From: Treponema sp. UBA4692
GTDB taxonomy: Bacteria; Spirochaetota; Spirochaetia; Treponematales; Treponemataceae
Direction of reading: 5' to 3'
Assembly (NCBI GenBank): GCA_002404895.1
Contig: DHKO01000002.1
Location: 1-64,000 of the forward strand
Length of the DNA stretch: 64,000 nt
Shown: positions 7,927-17,149 of the stretch, piece after piece
Position numbering within the stretch: the first letter of the stretch is position 1
Layout: each line of letters starts with the position of its first letter
Translations under genes and position numbers: made by a program
Notes under the pieces: generated by a model
The model's database searches: none
The model's input: the letters and a program-made list of their open reading frames with translations, nothing else
Told to the model about the DNA's origin: nothing

Positions 7927-8816
7927 ATGAAAAAAAACTTTTCAAAAATCACAATTGTATGCTTTTCAGCTTTATTTTTTCTTGCAGGCTGCGCTTCAAC
8001 AAAAATCGACCTGGCTGAATACTCGCCTGCCGCAGTCATCTCGGTAACAGGAACAAACCTTGTGATGTGGCAGTCAGAAAATCAAGACTCAGAGGAAGAC
8101 GACAGCGACAACATTCTCACAGGAATGGCGAACAAGCTCCTTAAAATCCAGAAATAGAAACAGCGGTTGACCGGCTTGACTATGCGGACGAGAGCTTTAG
8201 GAGGATAGCGGGCGAAATTGCGGGGCTCTCCGTTCTTTCAAAAGAATCCGTTGTTGATTCCGACGTGTACAAATACTCTTACAGAAGCCTTTTCAACGTG
8301 TTCTCGGACTCAACCTGCGCCACCGACTACAAAGACATGACAGTAATCGGCGCGAAAAGGGCGCGAGTGCTTGCGGAAGGAGTCGGAGCAAAGTCGCTTG
8401 TGGCAATGGATTTCAACTTCAAGAAAGCTCTTGCGCGCGGAACAAGGCACGACGGGCAGGTTGCGGCGGCCATAACAATGAAGATAAAGCTCACGGACGA
8501 AAAAGGGCGCGAGGCTGTAAACAAGGAATACAGCAAAATCTCCAGCGAGACAACGCCAATAAAAGGCGGATACTATGACAAGAAAATTCTCGTCTCGCTC
8601 ATAAACGAGACAATCGACGACTTGATTACGCAGTTCGCAGTGGAGTTCTCAGGAAACTTAACAAAGGGAAGCGATTTTAAGGCAGACGGTGAAAATTTAG
8701 AGAACGCAGGAAGCGAATCGGAAACAAATCTGAAAGACAATTCAGGCACGTCGGGCGAAAACTCCGTTCCGGCCGCTTCGGCAAAGCTCGGAAAGCCGAA
8801 AAATATGCAGAAATAA
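7927..8816 (+). pseudogene. Lipoprotein gene broken by a -1 frameshift; paralogue of 1330-2493
   Basis: The 5' part (7927-8157) encodes a lipoprotein start with lipobox FLAGC and CASTK as in the intact copy. It stops at a TAG at 8155. The homologous sequence resumes in another frame around 8143, where codons for NPEIETAVDRLDYADESF correspond to NPEISTAVDRLDYADESF of the intact copy. One base appears to be missing from an A-run (CTTAAAATCC), so reading resumes after a single-base slip. The second part runs to 8816 and ends at KLGKPKNMQK, lacking the last 85 residues of the other copy. The leader (CAGTTCTAAAAAGTCTATAA and the following AGGAAAATCA) matches that of the intact gene. A sequencing error in the A-run is possible. 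Confidence 0.8.
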
Positions 8817-8819
8817 GAA

Positions 8820-8955
8820 ATCGCTCATTCCGAACTCGAGCAACTTGATGCTCGCTTTGTTTCGAAATCTGAAAATTTCGGAATCTGCAGATTAAAGATT
8901 TCACAATAAAAAATGCAGCCGCTGAAATAAATTCAGCATGACGTGCCATCCTGAA
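8820..8955. repeat. Dispersed palindromic repeat, composite
   Basis: The stretch contains ATTCCGAACTCGAG, a GAGCAACTTGATGCTC hairpin and AAATTCAGCATGACG. The last piece is the reverse complement of the CGTCATGCTGAATTT element at 58130. Similar pieces occur near 11301, 17095, 19020 and 59255. No gene is seen here. Confidence 0.6.
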
Positions 8956-9002
8956 CAAAAGCAGCCTGACAAAACAAAGCATAAAGAAGCAATTTCGAAC
9001 AC

Positions 9003-9058
9003 AAAAAAGCGTGCCGGCCGTTTCAGTTTTCCGCGAAACAGCCGGCACGCCTATTTTT
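9003..9058. terminator. Bidirectional terminator
   Basis: A 16-bp GC-rich stem (9009-9024 with 9035-9050, one G-T pair) is flanked by an A-run on the left and a T-run on the right. It can end the pectin esterase transcript on the minus strand. Confidence 0.9.
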
Positions 9059-9099
9059 TGATTTTCCTGCTTTGCTTAATCGTGAACAGAAATAAAATC

Positions 9100-11130
9100 T
9101 TATCTCAACTCAGGCTTGAATCCAAGAACAGACTCAGCGTCGGCAAATTTCTTCGCCTCGTCTCCTGAAAGAGCTTTCGCTGCTCCGGCAATGGAAGCCC
9201 CCTCGCCTTTCGCTCCGCTTATGCGGAAGAACGCTTTTTCGGCTGTGTTCACAGCGTCCCAGTCGTTCCAAGTCTTAGAATTGAGCTGTTTTGTAAAGTC
9301 GCAGTTCACATAGACAATTTTTCCTGTCTCGCTCGCGCTTGTGGCAGAGCCTCCAACCCATGTTCCGCGTCCAAGAGTGATTTTCTTTCCGTCTTTTGCG
9401 TCCTCAAAGCTCTCGTCAGATGTAATCAGAGAATTGTTGAAGACAAATCCGTTAGCATAAGACACTGTTGAGGAATATCCTGTGTCGGCAGCGGCAGCGG
9501 CCACGATAATTCCGCCGTTCGCGTACTTGATTGTGTGAATCTGGCAGTGGTCAAAGAAAGCCGTTGCTCCGCCGCAGATGTAGTCAACATCGCCTTCAAT
9601 GTAGCAGTCCTTCATATAAATGCGGCCCGAGCGGAAATAGATTGTGTCCTGCTGGCCCAGGAAAATGCAGTTCTCAATATAAGACTTGTCAACTCCGAAG
9701 AATCCAAGAGTCTCCGAGCGTCTTTCAGAGCCGCCCCACTGCTTGTTCCATTCAGCTCCCTTGTTGTAGAAAGTCAGGTTCACAGCGTTGAAGTAGCAGT
9801 TCTCAGACGGCTTTTCAGGAATTGAAGCCGCTTTTCCAGGCTCGGTCGCAGTTCCTTTTGGAAGATAGTTCACCTCAACAAGAATGTTTCCGTTGATTCC
9901 GCCAGTGTCCGCCTCATATCCGTAGATGATTGTTGCCGCAGGGTCAGTTCCCACGAGCGTGATTCCAGGCTTTGTTATTAAGAGCTTCTCGCGGTAAAGT
10001 CCCGGCTGAATCAGAATCGCAGAGCCGGAAGGAACGGCCTCGATTGCAGACGCGATTGTCTTGTACTGCTCGCCTGCCCCGACTTTCGCCGCAAAATTAA
10101 GATTCGGCACGGCTGGCGCGCGGTTTGTGACTTTTGTTGTCATCTGGGAATAAGGAAGATAATCCAAGTCAAGCTTTCCGTTCTCGATTTCCGCAGGGTC
10201 AACAAAGCTGTCGCTTTTTCCGATTTCAGCTCCCTGCATATTGATTCCGGCAGGCTTTTTCAAAGGCCTCTTGCTTGCAGGTCCAGAGTCTTTTGAGCAA
10301 GTCGGAATCGTCTTCAAGTCAGCCTTGACTTTTTTTCCAAGCTCTTCAATCGGAGTGTTCTCAACATCGTCATCAAGGACAACGAGAAGATAAGCGTAGC
10401 GTCCGAACGCGTTTGTCGAGCCGTCATTGTCTCCGAACTCAAGATAGTTTCCCTTTCCTGTAAGATATGCGGCAGGGTCGCTTTCATCCGGCGTAAAAGC
10501 AATGTCATGGTCTGAGCTTACCTTCTTGCAGATGTCAGAGTGAATCAGCTTTCCGTCGATGTAAAGCTTTGAAGTCATTTTCTCAGGATTTTCAACATCG
10601 AAAATCATTCTGTACTCGTGCCAGTCGCTTACAATGTCAATCTGGCGTCCGCCCTCGTCTTTAAGGCGCGCCATGCTCTTTGAGCCTTTAATCTGGTTTG
10701 AGGAGTTGTGGCGCAAAAGCGTCTGATACTCGCCTTTCATAACGTAGCCATAAAGAATTCCGTAAGGAGTCGTGGTCTTGTCAGGGTCAACAGCTCCCTG
10801 CGCCGCGAAAATCAGGCTCACTTTTTTCTCGTTTCCAGAAAGAGGAAGAACAAGCGCGTCGTTCTTTCCGTCGAGAGTGTTGAATTTAAGCACTTTCCGG
10901 CCTTTTACGTCCGAGTCAATCAGCTCGAAGTGATTCTTGTACAAGTCGCCGGTGAGCCAGCCAGCCTTTTCCAAATCCTTTTGGACATCATTCTTGTTTT
11001 TCTTTCCAGGAAGATAAAGATTCCAGTTTTTTGAAGGCTTCATCTCCTCGCGCGCGCTTTTCGCAGACAGCGGCAAAAGAGCCGAGCCAGCCAAAGCGAA
11101 AGCCAGAAGAGCCTTGCTCAGTTTTTTCAT
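9100..11130 (-). CDS. Secreted pectin methylesterase (CE8) with N-terminal extension
   Basis: 676 residues with a signal peptide (cleavage near residue 23). Residues 30-260 form a beta-rich segment that looks like a LamG-type domain. The esterase beta-helix follows from about 340 (KVGAGEQYKTIASAIEAVPSG). Family motifs are intact: GQQDT with Asp495, GDVDYICGG with Asp516 as the second catalytic Asp, and LGRGTW with Arg588 and Trp591. It removes methyl groups from pectin outside the cytoplasm, opening it to lyases. The minus-strand leader has a TATAAT box and the RBS GGAGG. Flanking genes are unrelated. It is longer than the usual catalytic unit because of the extension, which may bind carbohydrate (inference). 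Confidence 0.9.
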   Translation of the reverse strand: MKKLSKALLAFALAGSALLPLSAKSAREEMKPSKNWNLYLPGKKNKNDVQKDLEKAGWLTGDLYKNHFELIDSDVKGRKVLKFNTLDGKNDALVLPLSGNEKKVSLIFAAQGAVDPDKTTTPYGILYGYVMKGEYQTLLRHNSSNQIKGSKSMARLKDEGGRQIDIVSDWHEYRMIFDVENPEKMTSKLYIDGKLIHSDICKKVSSDHDIAFTPDESDPAAYLTGKGNYLEFGDNDGSTNAFGRYAYLLVVLDDDVENTPIEELGKKVKADLKTIPTCSKDSGPASKRPLKKPAGINMQGAEIGKSDSFVDPAEIENGKLDLDYLPYSQMTTKVTNRAPAVPNLNFAAKVGAGEQYKTIASAIEAVPSGSAILIQPGLYREKLLITKPGITLVGTDPAATIIYGYEADTGGINGNILVEVNYLPKGTATEPGKAASIPEKPSENCYFNAVNLTFYNKGAEWNKQWGGSERRSETLGFFGVDKSYIENCIFLGQQDTIYFRSGRIYMKDCYIEGDVDYICGGATAFFDHCQIHTIKYANGGIIVAAAAADTGYSSTVSYANGFVFNNSLITSDESFEDAKDGKKITLGRGTWVGGSATSASETGKIVYVNCDFTKQLNSKTWNDWDAVNTAEKAFFRISGAKGEGASIAGAAKALSGDEAKKFADAESVLGFKPELR

Positions 11131-11404
11131 ATATTTCCTCCGTTTTTATAATCGAATATTACAATTATAGAACGCAGAAATATAAAATTTACGTCAGAAT
11201 TGTTTAAATTTAAGAGATTTTATAAGAATTGAAAATATCAGCCAGCAAGATTCTATAGATTTTTAAGGAGATTTTATAAAAAACAGATAAAGCGTGTTGT
11301 TCCGAATTCAAGGCGAGCAGAAAACAGTGCGGTCAGAAACCACGATTTCGAAATCCATACAGGAAATGATGAATAACGTTAAGCGTGGCAAATTTTTTTT
11401 TGTT
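11131..11404. other. Intergenic region with a dispersed repeat
   Basis: It holds the promoter region of the pectin esterase (TATAAT on the minus strand near 11165). At 11301-11360 a repeat begins TCCGAATTCAAGGCGAGCAG and is clearly related to 58130-58200 (CTGAATTTAGGGCGAGCAG). No gene is visible. Confidence 0.6.
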
Positions 11405-12139
11405 TTAAGACTTTTTCACTTTATATTTGCTTTCAATGTCAAACCATCGTGGAACATCAAGTTTTTTGCCGTAAAAATTCTGATAGCTCTTAAGAAACTT
11501 GCTTCTCCATGTTCCTGCGCTCTCGTGAGTCTTAGGATTCTGGAAAACAGCCTGCTCAACCGCAGAGATAAAATCCTCAAGGCTCTCAAACATATAAAAA
11601 TCGCGCGGCTTCCTGCTGTACCACACTCCCGGCCGGATTTTATGAACCTGCCCCTGCTTCACCTGCAAGTTGATTGACCATTCTTCCATAGGTCTCGTAA
11701 TTTCCCAGACTTTTTTAAGCCAGACATCTTTTATCGTAACAACGCCGTCATCGCCCATGTCATAGCCGAAAATCAGATAATCGACATCAAGCATATACGG
11801 CTTTTCAATGATTTCCTCCGAGTACATTCTGAAATCCGCAATGTCAAAGCCGGGGCTTGCATTTCTGTTGAACGCTTTCACTTCAAGAAGATTCTTTGTC
11901 TCATCGCTCTTGTCGAGGAAAAAGTCCGGCGGCATCTGCGTGTTCGGATTCGGCGAGTATTCAATTCCGCGCTTTTCAAACCAGCCATGAAGCCATTCCT
12001 GAATGATATTCCCGACAACATCCTTTTGCTTTACAATAATATCAACATCGCCTAAGAAAAATTTTATCTGCCCTTTCAGCTCAAGAATCCTGTCTTCGTT
12101 CAGAAGCTTCTCGTAAACTTCATGCGCACTCAGTTTCAC
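11405..12139 (-). CDS. Type II restriction endonuclease, probably NgoBV family
   Basis: 244 residues starting at a GTG (12139) with a strong AAGGAGA RBS. The start lies inside the 3' end of the methyltransferase gene, a 20-nt overlap. A PD-(D/E)XK core is visible: MPPDFF followed by LLEVKAF, giving the PD...EVK triad. The N-terminus (KLSAHEVYEKLLNEDRILEL) and overall length fit the NgoBV/NlaIV-type enzymes, which cut GGNNCC; that recognition sequence is a family-based guess. The protein would cleave unmethylated foreign DNA. A T-rich run after the stop may serve as terminator. Confidence 0.82.
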   Translation of the reverse strand: MKLSAHEVYEKLLNEDRILELKGQIKFFLGDVDIIVKQKDVVGNIIQEWLHGWFEKRGIEYSPNPNTQMPPDFFLDKSDETKNLLEVKAFNRNASPGFDIADFRMYSEEIIEKPYMLDVDYLIFGYDMGDDGVVTIKDVWLKKVWEITRPMEEWSINLQVKQGQVHKIRPGVWYSRKPRDFYMFESLEDFISAVEQAVFQNPKTHESAGTWRSKFLKSYQNFYGKKLDVPRWFDIESKYKVKKS

Positions 12140-13502
12140 TTTTTCTCTCCTTTTTTATCTGGCTTTGAATTTTTTCGGATTTCTGGCTCCTGTTTTTCTG
12201 AATTGCGTCAAGAACTCTTTCCGCAACAGCCATCGTCATAGGAACAACAACCGTGTTTCCAAGCAGGTCGTATCCGTCCTGAAGCGAGACATCAAATTTA
12301 AAATCTTCTGGGTATCCAAAAAGGCGCAAGCCCTCGCGCAATGTAAGGCGGCGGATTCCGTTCTCGTCCGGGACAAACAGATGCTCCATATCCATAGCAA
12401 CAAGAGTCGGCGCGATTTCTTTTGGATTCAGGACTTTTGCGACTTCGTAAGACATTTTCCCGGCTACAATGTTATATCCAAGCGGAAGAGTCTCGTCCTG
12501 AACACGGATTCCGTTCTCTTTTTTCTTCGGATGCTCTTTGACCAGATATTTTTTCTGAACCAAATTCTCGAGCATTTCTTCCAAATTTGGCTTGTCATAA
12601 AAAGTTTTGATTTGCCCGATTGTAAGCGGCATTCCGTCCATCCAGTCAATTCCGAATTCCTCAGCCCATTTTTTCTTACGCCGTTCCTTTAAAAGAAGAT
12701 TCAAAAGCTCCTTTTGCTCAGAAGAAACTTTGCCCTTGTATTCAATGTCCCAGCTGTGGATATTTTCTGCTCCGCCGCGCTTGTCTTTTATCGCTTTTCC
12801 CAAAAGCTCTGAGACCTTGAAATGAGAAAGCAAGAGTTTTACAAAAGGCGAGTCAGAGATAGGCTCGCCATGCTGCAAAATCGACTCAAGATTTTTGTGA
12901 ACTGGAATAAAATTTTCCAAATCAGGAGCCGATTTTTTTGTTCCGACAATATAAATCCGCTTTCTTTCCTGCGGAACTCCAAAATCATCCGCGCTTAAGA
13001 CTTTCCAGCTGACTTTATAATTCAAATCTTCAAGATGAGAAAGTATTGTTGACAAAGTCCGTCCTATTTTATCGCTTTTGTTTTCTCGGTCGTGGTTCAC
13101 CAGTCCCTCGACATTTTCGAGAATGAATCCGGCTGGCTGTTTTTCTTTCAGAATCCGTTCAACCTCGAAGAAAAGTGTTCCGCGAGTGTCCATGAATCCG
13201 CGCCTTTTTCCGGCGGCAGAAAAAGCCTGACACGGAAATCCGCCTAGCAGAACATCGAAATCAGGAATTTCAGAGGTTTCTATTTTTGTGATGTCGCCGG
13301 AAATTTTTTCATCCGGATGATTTTGCCTCAAGACCGAGACCGCATAGGGCTTTATTTCCGATGTGAACACACATTCAGACTCAATTCCGTTTTTTTCGCA
13401 GGCAAGCTCAAAGCCTTTGCGTATTCCGCCGATTCCGGCAAAAAGGTCGATAAATTTTATTTTTTCTGAATCATTCACAAAAATACTATACAATTTTTTC
13501 AT
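12120..13502 (-). CDS. DNA (cytosine-5-)-methyltransferase of a type II R-M system
   Basis: 460 residues with the m5C methyltransferase motifs in order: motif I FIDLFAGIGG (residues 17-26), motif IV GGFPCQAFS with catalytic Cys91, motif VI ENVEGL (129-134), motif VIII QERKRIYIVG, a target-recognition region of about 150 residues, and motif X GYDLLGNTVVVPM near the C-terminus. It protects host sites from the endonuclease translated from the overlapping downstream gene. The methylase-first order lets protection build up before the nuclease. The first 14 residues precede the usual motif I context, so the true start could be slightly downstream. Confidence 0.93.
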   Translation of the reverse strand: MKKLYSIFVNDSEKIKFIDLFAGIGGIRKGFELACEKNGIESECVFTSEIKPYAVSVLRQNHPDEKISGDITKIETSEIPDFDVLLGGFPCQAFSAAGKRRGFMDTRGTLFFEVERILKEKQPAGFILENVEGLVNHDRENKSDKIGRTLSTILSHLEDLNYKVSWKVLSADDFGVPQERKRIYIVGTKKSAPDLENFIPVHKNLESILQHGEPISDSPFVKLLLSHFKVSELLGKAIKDKRGGAENIHSWDIEYKGKVSSEQKELLNLLLKERRKKKWAEEFGIDWMDGMPLTIGQIKTFYDKPNLEEMLENLVQKKYLVKEHPKKKENGIRVQDETLPLGYNIVAGKMSYEVAKVLNPKEIAPTLVAMDMEHLFVPDENGIRRLTLREGLRLFGYPEDFKFDVSLQDGYDLLGNTVVVPMTMAVAERVLDAIQKNRSQKSEKIQSQIKKERKSETECA

Positions 13503-13712
13503 TTGAATTGCTAGGTGATTCTATTTTATAATTGCCAAACTTAAAAAAATAACAGAATCGATTTTGACATAAACTGGCAGAAAAGATTTATCAGCCGGAT
13601 TATATAGAATTTCTTCAATCCTAAATGATTTTCAGACGTTGAGATTGCCGAAATGTCCTTTGTAAGGCAGCCTTCCTTTTTGGATAGCCGCTTTTTTTAC
13701 GTTGATTTTACT

Positions 13713-15398
13713 TTATTCCAATATCGTGATTTCCACGCGGCGGTTCTGGGCGCGGCCTGAGTCGGTGGAATTGTCTGCGACAGGACGCTTTCCGCCCCAG
13801 CCTTTGCAAATCAAGCGTTCAGCGGCAATTCCGCGCTTTACAAGCTCGGCTGCAATTGACTCGGCGCGCTCTGCAGAAAGTTTTAGCTCCCCATCCGGCT
13901 TTCCGACGCTCGCGGTATGCCCCTCGATTAAAAGCTGGTTCGGCACGGTCTTTAAGACAGCGGCAACATCGTCAAGCCTTGAATTCTCGCCCGAGACAAT
14001 CTCTGCGCTGTCCGGCAAAAATTTTATGCCGCGGATTGAAAGCCGCACGCCTGACGAAGTCTCCTCAACGAGCATATTGTTTTTCGGCGCAGCGGCAATG
14101 CCGGATACTTTCCCAGTTTTCTGCGTTTTTTCATTTTTGACGTTTTCACTTTCTGATTTCGGCAATTTGCCGCTTTTCCCAGAATCAGACGCGATTTCAG
14201 CACGGCTGTTTTTTGCGTTTTCTTCTATCTTCTTATTTTTATCCTGATTTTTTTGCTCGCTCTGTTCGCCTGTTTTGTCCGAATTTCTAAAGCTTTCAGA
14301 CTTTCCGTAAGCGTTTTGATTTCCAGATTTCGCGTTTTTTGAAGAGTTTTTATCATCAAAATATTTTCTGTCTTTTGCGGATGCAATCTCGTTTTTAGCA
14401 GTCCCGCCTGCATTTCCGGTTTTCACAGACGCAATTTCAGTTCCGCCACGGTTTTCGTTTTCAATTTTAAATCCGCCAGGCACATCATCATCTTGATTTT
14501 TATTCTGCCTTTCATTTTTCGAAGAAATGCTCGCGACACGCTGAAGATTCATCAAGAGCTTGCTTCTGTCAACTGCTGGAGGATATTCAGTAAAAAGCGT
14601 GATTGTTCCCTTGAACACAATTTGGCTTCCGTCGCTGTAGAAAAAAGTCTCGTCAACACTGTCGTTTATCAGAATCGCCTCGCCTGTGGATTTCCTTACA
14701 ATAATATCGGCCTTGTGCCCGCCGGTCGCCTTTTGAAGAGAATCGTCGCCTTTCGAGTCCTTGTAGGAACTTGAAAATCCGTAGTTTGTCTGCCATATTG
14801 CCTTGATTCTGTAGACTTTTTCTTCCTTATAAATTTCCTCGCCTGAAAAAGTGTAAAGAACCTGAATCGGCATACGCGTGAAAACACCTTTGTTCAGCGG
14901 GTCAACAGCGCGCTCCGCCTGAGCTTTCCACGAGTCTCCGGCTTTCAAATTCTGCGTTGTGTAGCTCGGAAAACTCCTGAAAGCCGGGTAGCCGTTGTCC
15001 TCCACCATTTTCATCTGGCCGTCAGAGTCGATGCAGAAAACGGACGGAATCGCCTTGTGGATTCCTTCAGCGACAGATTTTGAATTGCGCAAAGTCTCTT
15101 CCACAACATAGAAATTTCCGTCGTACCATTGAGACTTTCCCGAGAAAGGATTTGATTTTTGCACGATTCTTTCACTTTGCAGATTCTCAGGATTTTCAGC
15201 GGCAGAGATAAACGAGCGCACCTCGCGGCTTGTAAGCCCGGAATATTTTCCGTTCACATAGCGGCGGAGATTCGTGCGCTCAACGAGAGTGTATCCGCGA
15301 TTCCCGGAATATTTTATCTGAACGCCCTCGGAAAACGCAAAAAAGCCGCAAAATGAGAAAACTGAAACAACGAGAAATCTTTTGAAAAAACTCCGCAT
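13713..15398 (-). CDS. OmpA-family cell-envelope protein
   Basis: 561 residues with an N-terminal signal peptide. The N-terminal domain (about residues 25-290) is unrecognised and treponeme-like. A long low-complexity Asn/Lys/Ser/Glu-rich linker follows (290-430). The C-terminal OmpA/MotB peptidoglycan-binding domain starts near 440 (IRGIKFLPDSAEI) and contains LLIEGHTASVG and LSAERAESIAAELVKRGI, ending with NRRVEI. It probably anchors the outer envelope to peptidoglycan. On the minus strand GATAAT lies 6 nt before the ATG and there is no clear RBS. Confidence 0.85.
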   Translation of the reverse strand: MRSFFKRFLVVSVFSFCGFFAFSEGVQIKYSGNRGYTLVERTNLRRYVNGKYSGLTSREVRSFISAAENPENLQSERIVQKSNPFSGKSQWYDGNFYVVEETLRNSKSVAEGIHKAIPSVFCIDSDGQMKMVEDNGYPAFRSFPSYTTQNLKAGDSWKAQAERAVDPLNKGVFTRMPIQVLYTFSGEEIYKEEKVYRIKAIWQTNYGFSSSYKDSKGDDSLQKATGGHKADIIVRKSTGEAILINDSVDETFFYSDGSQIVFKGTITLFTEYPPAVDRSKLLMNLQRVASISSKNERQNKNQDDDVPGGFKIENENRGGTEIASVKTGNAGGTAKNEIASAKDRKYFDDKNSSKNAKSGNQNAYGKSESFRNSDKTGEQSEQKNQDKNKKIEENAKNSRAEIASDSGKSGKLPKSESENVKNEKTQKTGKVSGIAAAPKNNMLVEETSSGVRLSIRGIKFLPDSAEIVSGENSRLDDVAAVLKTVPNQLLIEGHTASVGKPDGELKLSAERAESIAAELVKRGIAAERLICKGWGGKRPVADNSTDSGRAQNRRVEITILE

Positions 15399-15533
15399 AT
15401 AACTATTATCGGAAATTCCGCGCTGAATAAAACCGCAAACCGAAGATGTCTCATCGCATGGTCGAGTTCATCATGACAAACCCCGCGAGTCTTAGAACAA
15501 ACACGCCGTTTCAATCATCAATTTTATCTCCAA

Positions 15534-15562
15534 ATGACAAATTCGCCTCAAATCGCTAGAAT
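15534..15562 (+). promoter_or_regulatory. Sigma-70 promoter of aroDE
   Basis: ATGACA (15534-15539), 17 bp, TAGAAT (15557-15562). The upstream in-frame ATG at 15534 falls in the -35 box, which supports the later ATG at 15588 as the true start. Confidence 0.7.
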
Positions 15563-15587
15563 ATCTGAAATTAAAAGGAACGAAAAA

Positions 15588-17081
15588 ATGTCTAAACCGC
15601 TTATCTGTTTGTGTCTTACAGCAAAAACCATGGCTGAGGACTTGGCTCTGATTGAAAAATACCGCAAATATATCGACGTGGCGGAGCTTCGCGCTGATTT
15701 TCTTGATGACGACGAGCGTCTCAATATGCGGGAATTTCCGTCAAAGGCGAAAATTCCGTGCATTCTGACAATCCGGCGCACTGTTGACGGCGGAGAATAT
15801 TCCGAGGGCGAGGCTTCAAGAACAACGCTTTTTGCCCGCGCTCTCGCGTTTGCCGACGAGGACAGAACAAAGAATTTCGCCTATGTTGACTTTGAGGAGG
15901 ATTTCCATGTGCCGAGCCTGCAGGATGCGGCTCTCGCCTACGGAACAAAGATAATTCGCTCGTTCCACGATATGAAAAATCCAGTCAAGGACATAGCGTC
16001 AAAAATCAAGTCGATGGGAATCTCAAAGTTCGAGATTCCAAAAATCGCCTTTATGCCTCATTCCTTAAAAGACGTTACAGACTTGTACAACGAGATGCAG
16101 TCATTTGCTGATTCCGACCAGATTGTGTGCGCAATGGGACCGCTAGGGCTTCCGACACGTATTCTCGCGTCAAAATTCAACTCTTACCTGAGCTACACTT
16201 CTCCGTCTGAGCTTTTAGGAAATCTTCTTGAAATCGGACACACTGACCCGAAAACGCTTTGCGAGCTTTACCATTTCCATGACATCAACAAAGACACTGC
16301 GATTTACGGAATTACAGGCTGGCCGCTCAAAGTGACTTCAAGCCCGCAGCTCCACAACACGAGCTTCAAGGAAAACAATATGAACGCGGTCTACATTCCG
16401 TTCAAGTCGGAAAGCTCTGACGAGGCATTTGAATTTGCAAAAGCCGCAGGAATGAAAGGATTCAGCGTTACAGTTCCGCACAAGGAGACAATAATCAAGC
16501 ATCTCGACGTGGCGGACAAGAAAGTTTCTGAAATCGGAGCCTGCAACACGGTAATCAACAGGAACGGAAAATATTTCGGATACAACACAGACTGCACAGG
16601 CTTTGAAAAGGCTCTTGTAGAGTTCACAGGTCTTGAAAGCCTGAAGCACAAAAAAGTCGCGATTATCGGAGCTGGAGGCGCGGCAAAGGCTGTCGCATAC
16701 GCTGTTCACGAGCTTGGCGGAAAAGCCTGCGTGTTCAACAGGACTGTCTCAAAAGCGCGCGCGCTTGCGGAAAAATTCGGATTTGACTTTGCCTCGCTTG
16801 ACGCGGATTCTCTTCCGAAACTCAGCAAATTCAACGAGATTATAATCCAGACGACTTCAAAGGGAATGTCGGCAACAGCCGCCCCGTCCGAGGAAAACGA
16901 CCCGCTCTGGTTCTATGATTTTTCAGGAAGCGAGCTTGTCTACGACATCGTCTACGAGCCTGAGACCACGCCGATTATGGAGCGCGCGAAAAAAGCCGGC
17001 TGCAAAGTTCACAACGGCTACACAATGCTCAAATATCAGGGAGCGGAGCAGTTCAGGCTTTACAAGGAAGTCTACGAATAA
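15588..17081 (+). CDS. aroDE: Bifunctional 3-dehydroquinate dehydratase / shikimate dehydrogenase
   Basis: A 497-residue fusion catalysing two consecutive shikimate-pathway steps (3-dehydroquinate to 3-dehydroshikimate to shikimate). Residues 1-220 are a type I dehydroquinase: ELRADF with Glu33, His127 in RSFHDMKNP and Schiff-base Lys152 in IPKIAFMP. From about 235 comes AroE: YGITGWPLKVTSSP, LHN, GFSVTVPHK with the catalytic Lys, GACNTVI, NTDCTGF and the NADP-binding loop GAGGAAKAV. The ATG at 15588 has an AAAGGAA RBS. The fusion order matches the plant and chlamydial type. rpiA follows 68 nt downstream. Confidence 0.95.
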   Translation: MSKPLICLCLTAKTMAEDLALIEKYRKYIDVAELRADFLDDDERLNMREFPSKAKIPCILTIRRTVDGGEYSEGEASRTTLFARALAFADEDRTKNFAYVDFEEDFHVPSLQDAALAYGTKIIRSFHDMKNPVKDIASKIKSMGISKFEIPKIAFMPHSLKDVTDLYNEMQSFADSDQIVCAMGPLGLPTRILASKFNSYLSYTSPSELLGNLLEIGHTDPKTLCELYHFHDINKDTAIYGITGWPLKVTSSPQLHNTSFKENNMNAVYIPFKSESSDEAFEFAKAAGMKGFSVTVPHKETIIKHLDVADKKVSEIGACNTVINRNGKYFGYNTDCTGFEKALVEFTGLESLKHKKVAIIGAGGAAKAVAYAVHELGGKACVFNRTVSKARALAEKFGFDFASLDADSLPKLSKFNEIIIQTTSKGMSATAAPSEENDPLWFYDFSGSELVYDIVYEPETTPIMERAKKAGCKVHNGYTMLKYQGAEQFRLYKEVYE

Positions 17082-17149
17082 TTTCGTCAGTCAAAACTCG
17101 AGTTCTTTTGAACTCGCTTTGATTCAGAACTATAAAACAGGAGACACAA

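Noticed and set aside
8130..8170. Programmed -1 frameshift joining the two halves of the second lipoprotein
   Set aside because: The slip would occur at CTT AAA ATC, which is not a canonical X XXY YYZ heptamer, and the copy is also truncated at its 3' end; a degraded copy is simpler.
13560..13600. Plus-strand promoter (TTGACA-17-TTTATC)
   Set aside because: No gene on the plus strand follows it before aroDE, and the -10 box is poor; no RNA gene was recognised downstream.
15534..15587. N-terminal extension of aroDE from the ATG at 15534
   Set aside because: The codon lies in the -35 box of the likely promoter and lacks an RBS; the ATG at 15588 fits the family start.
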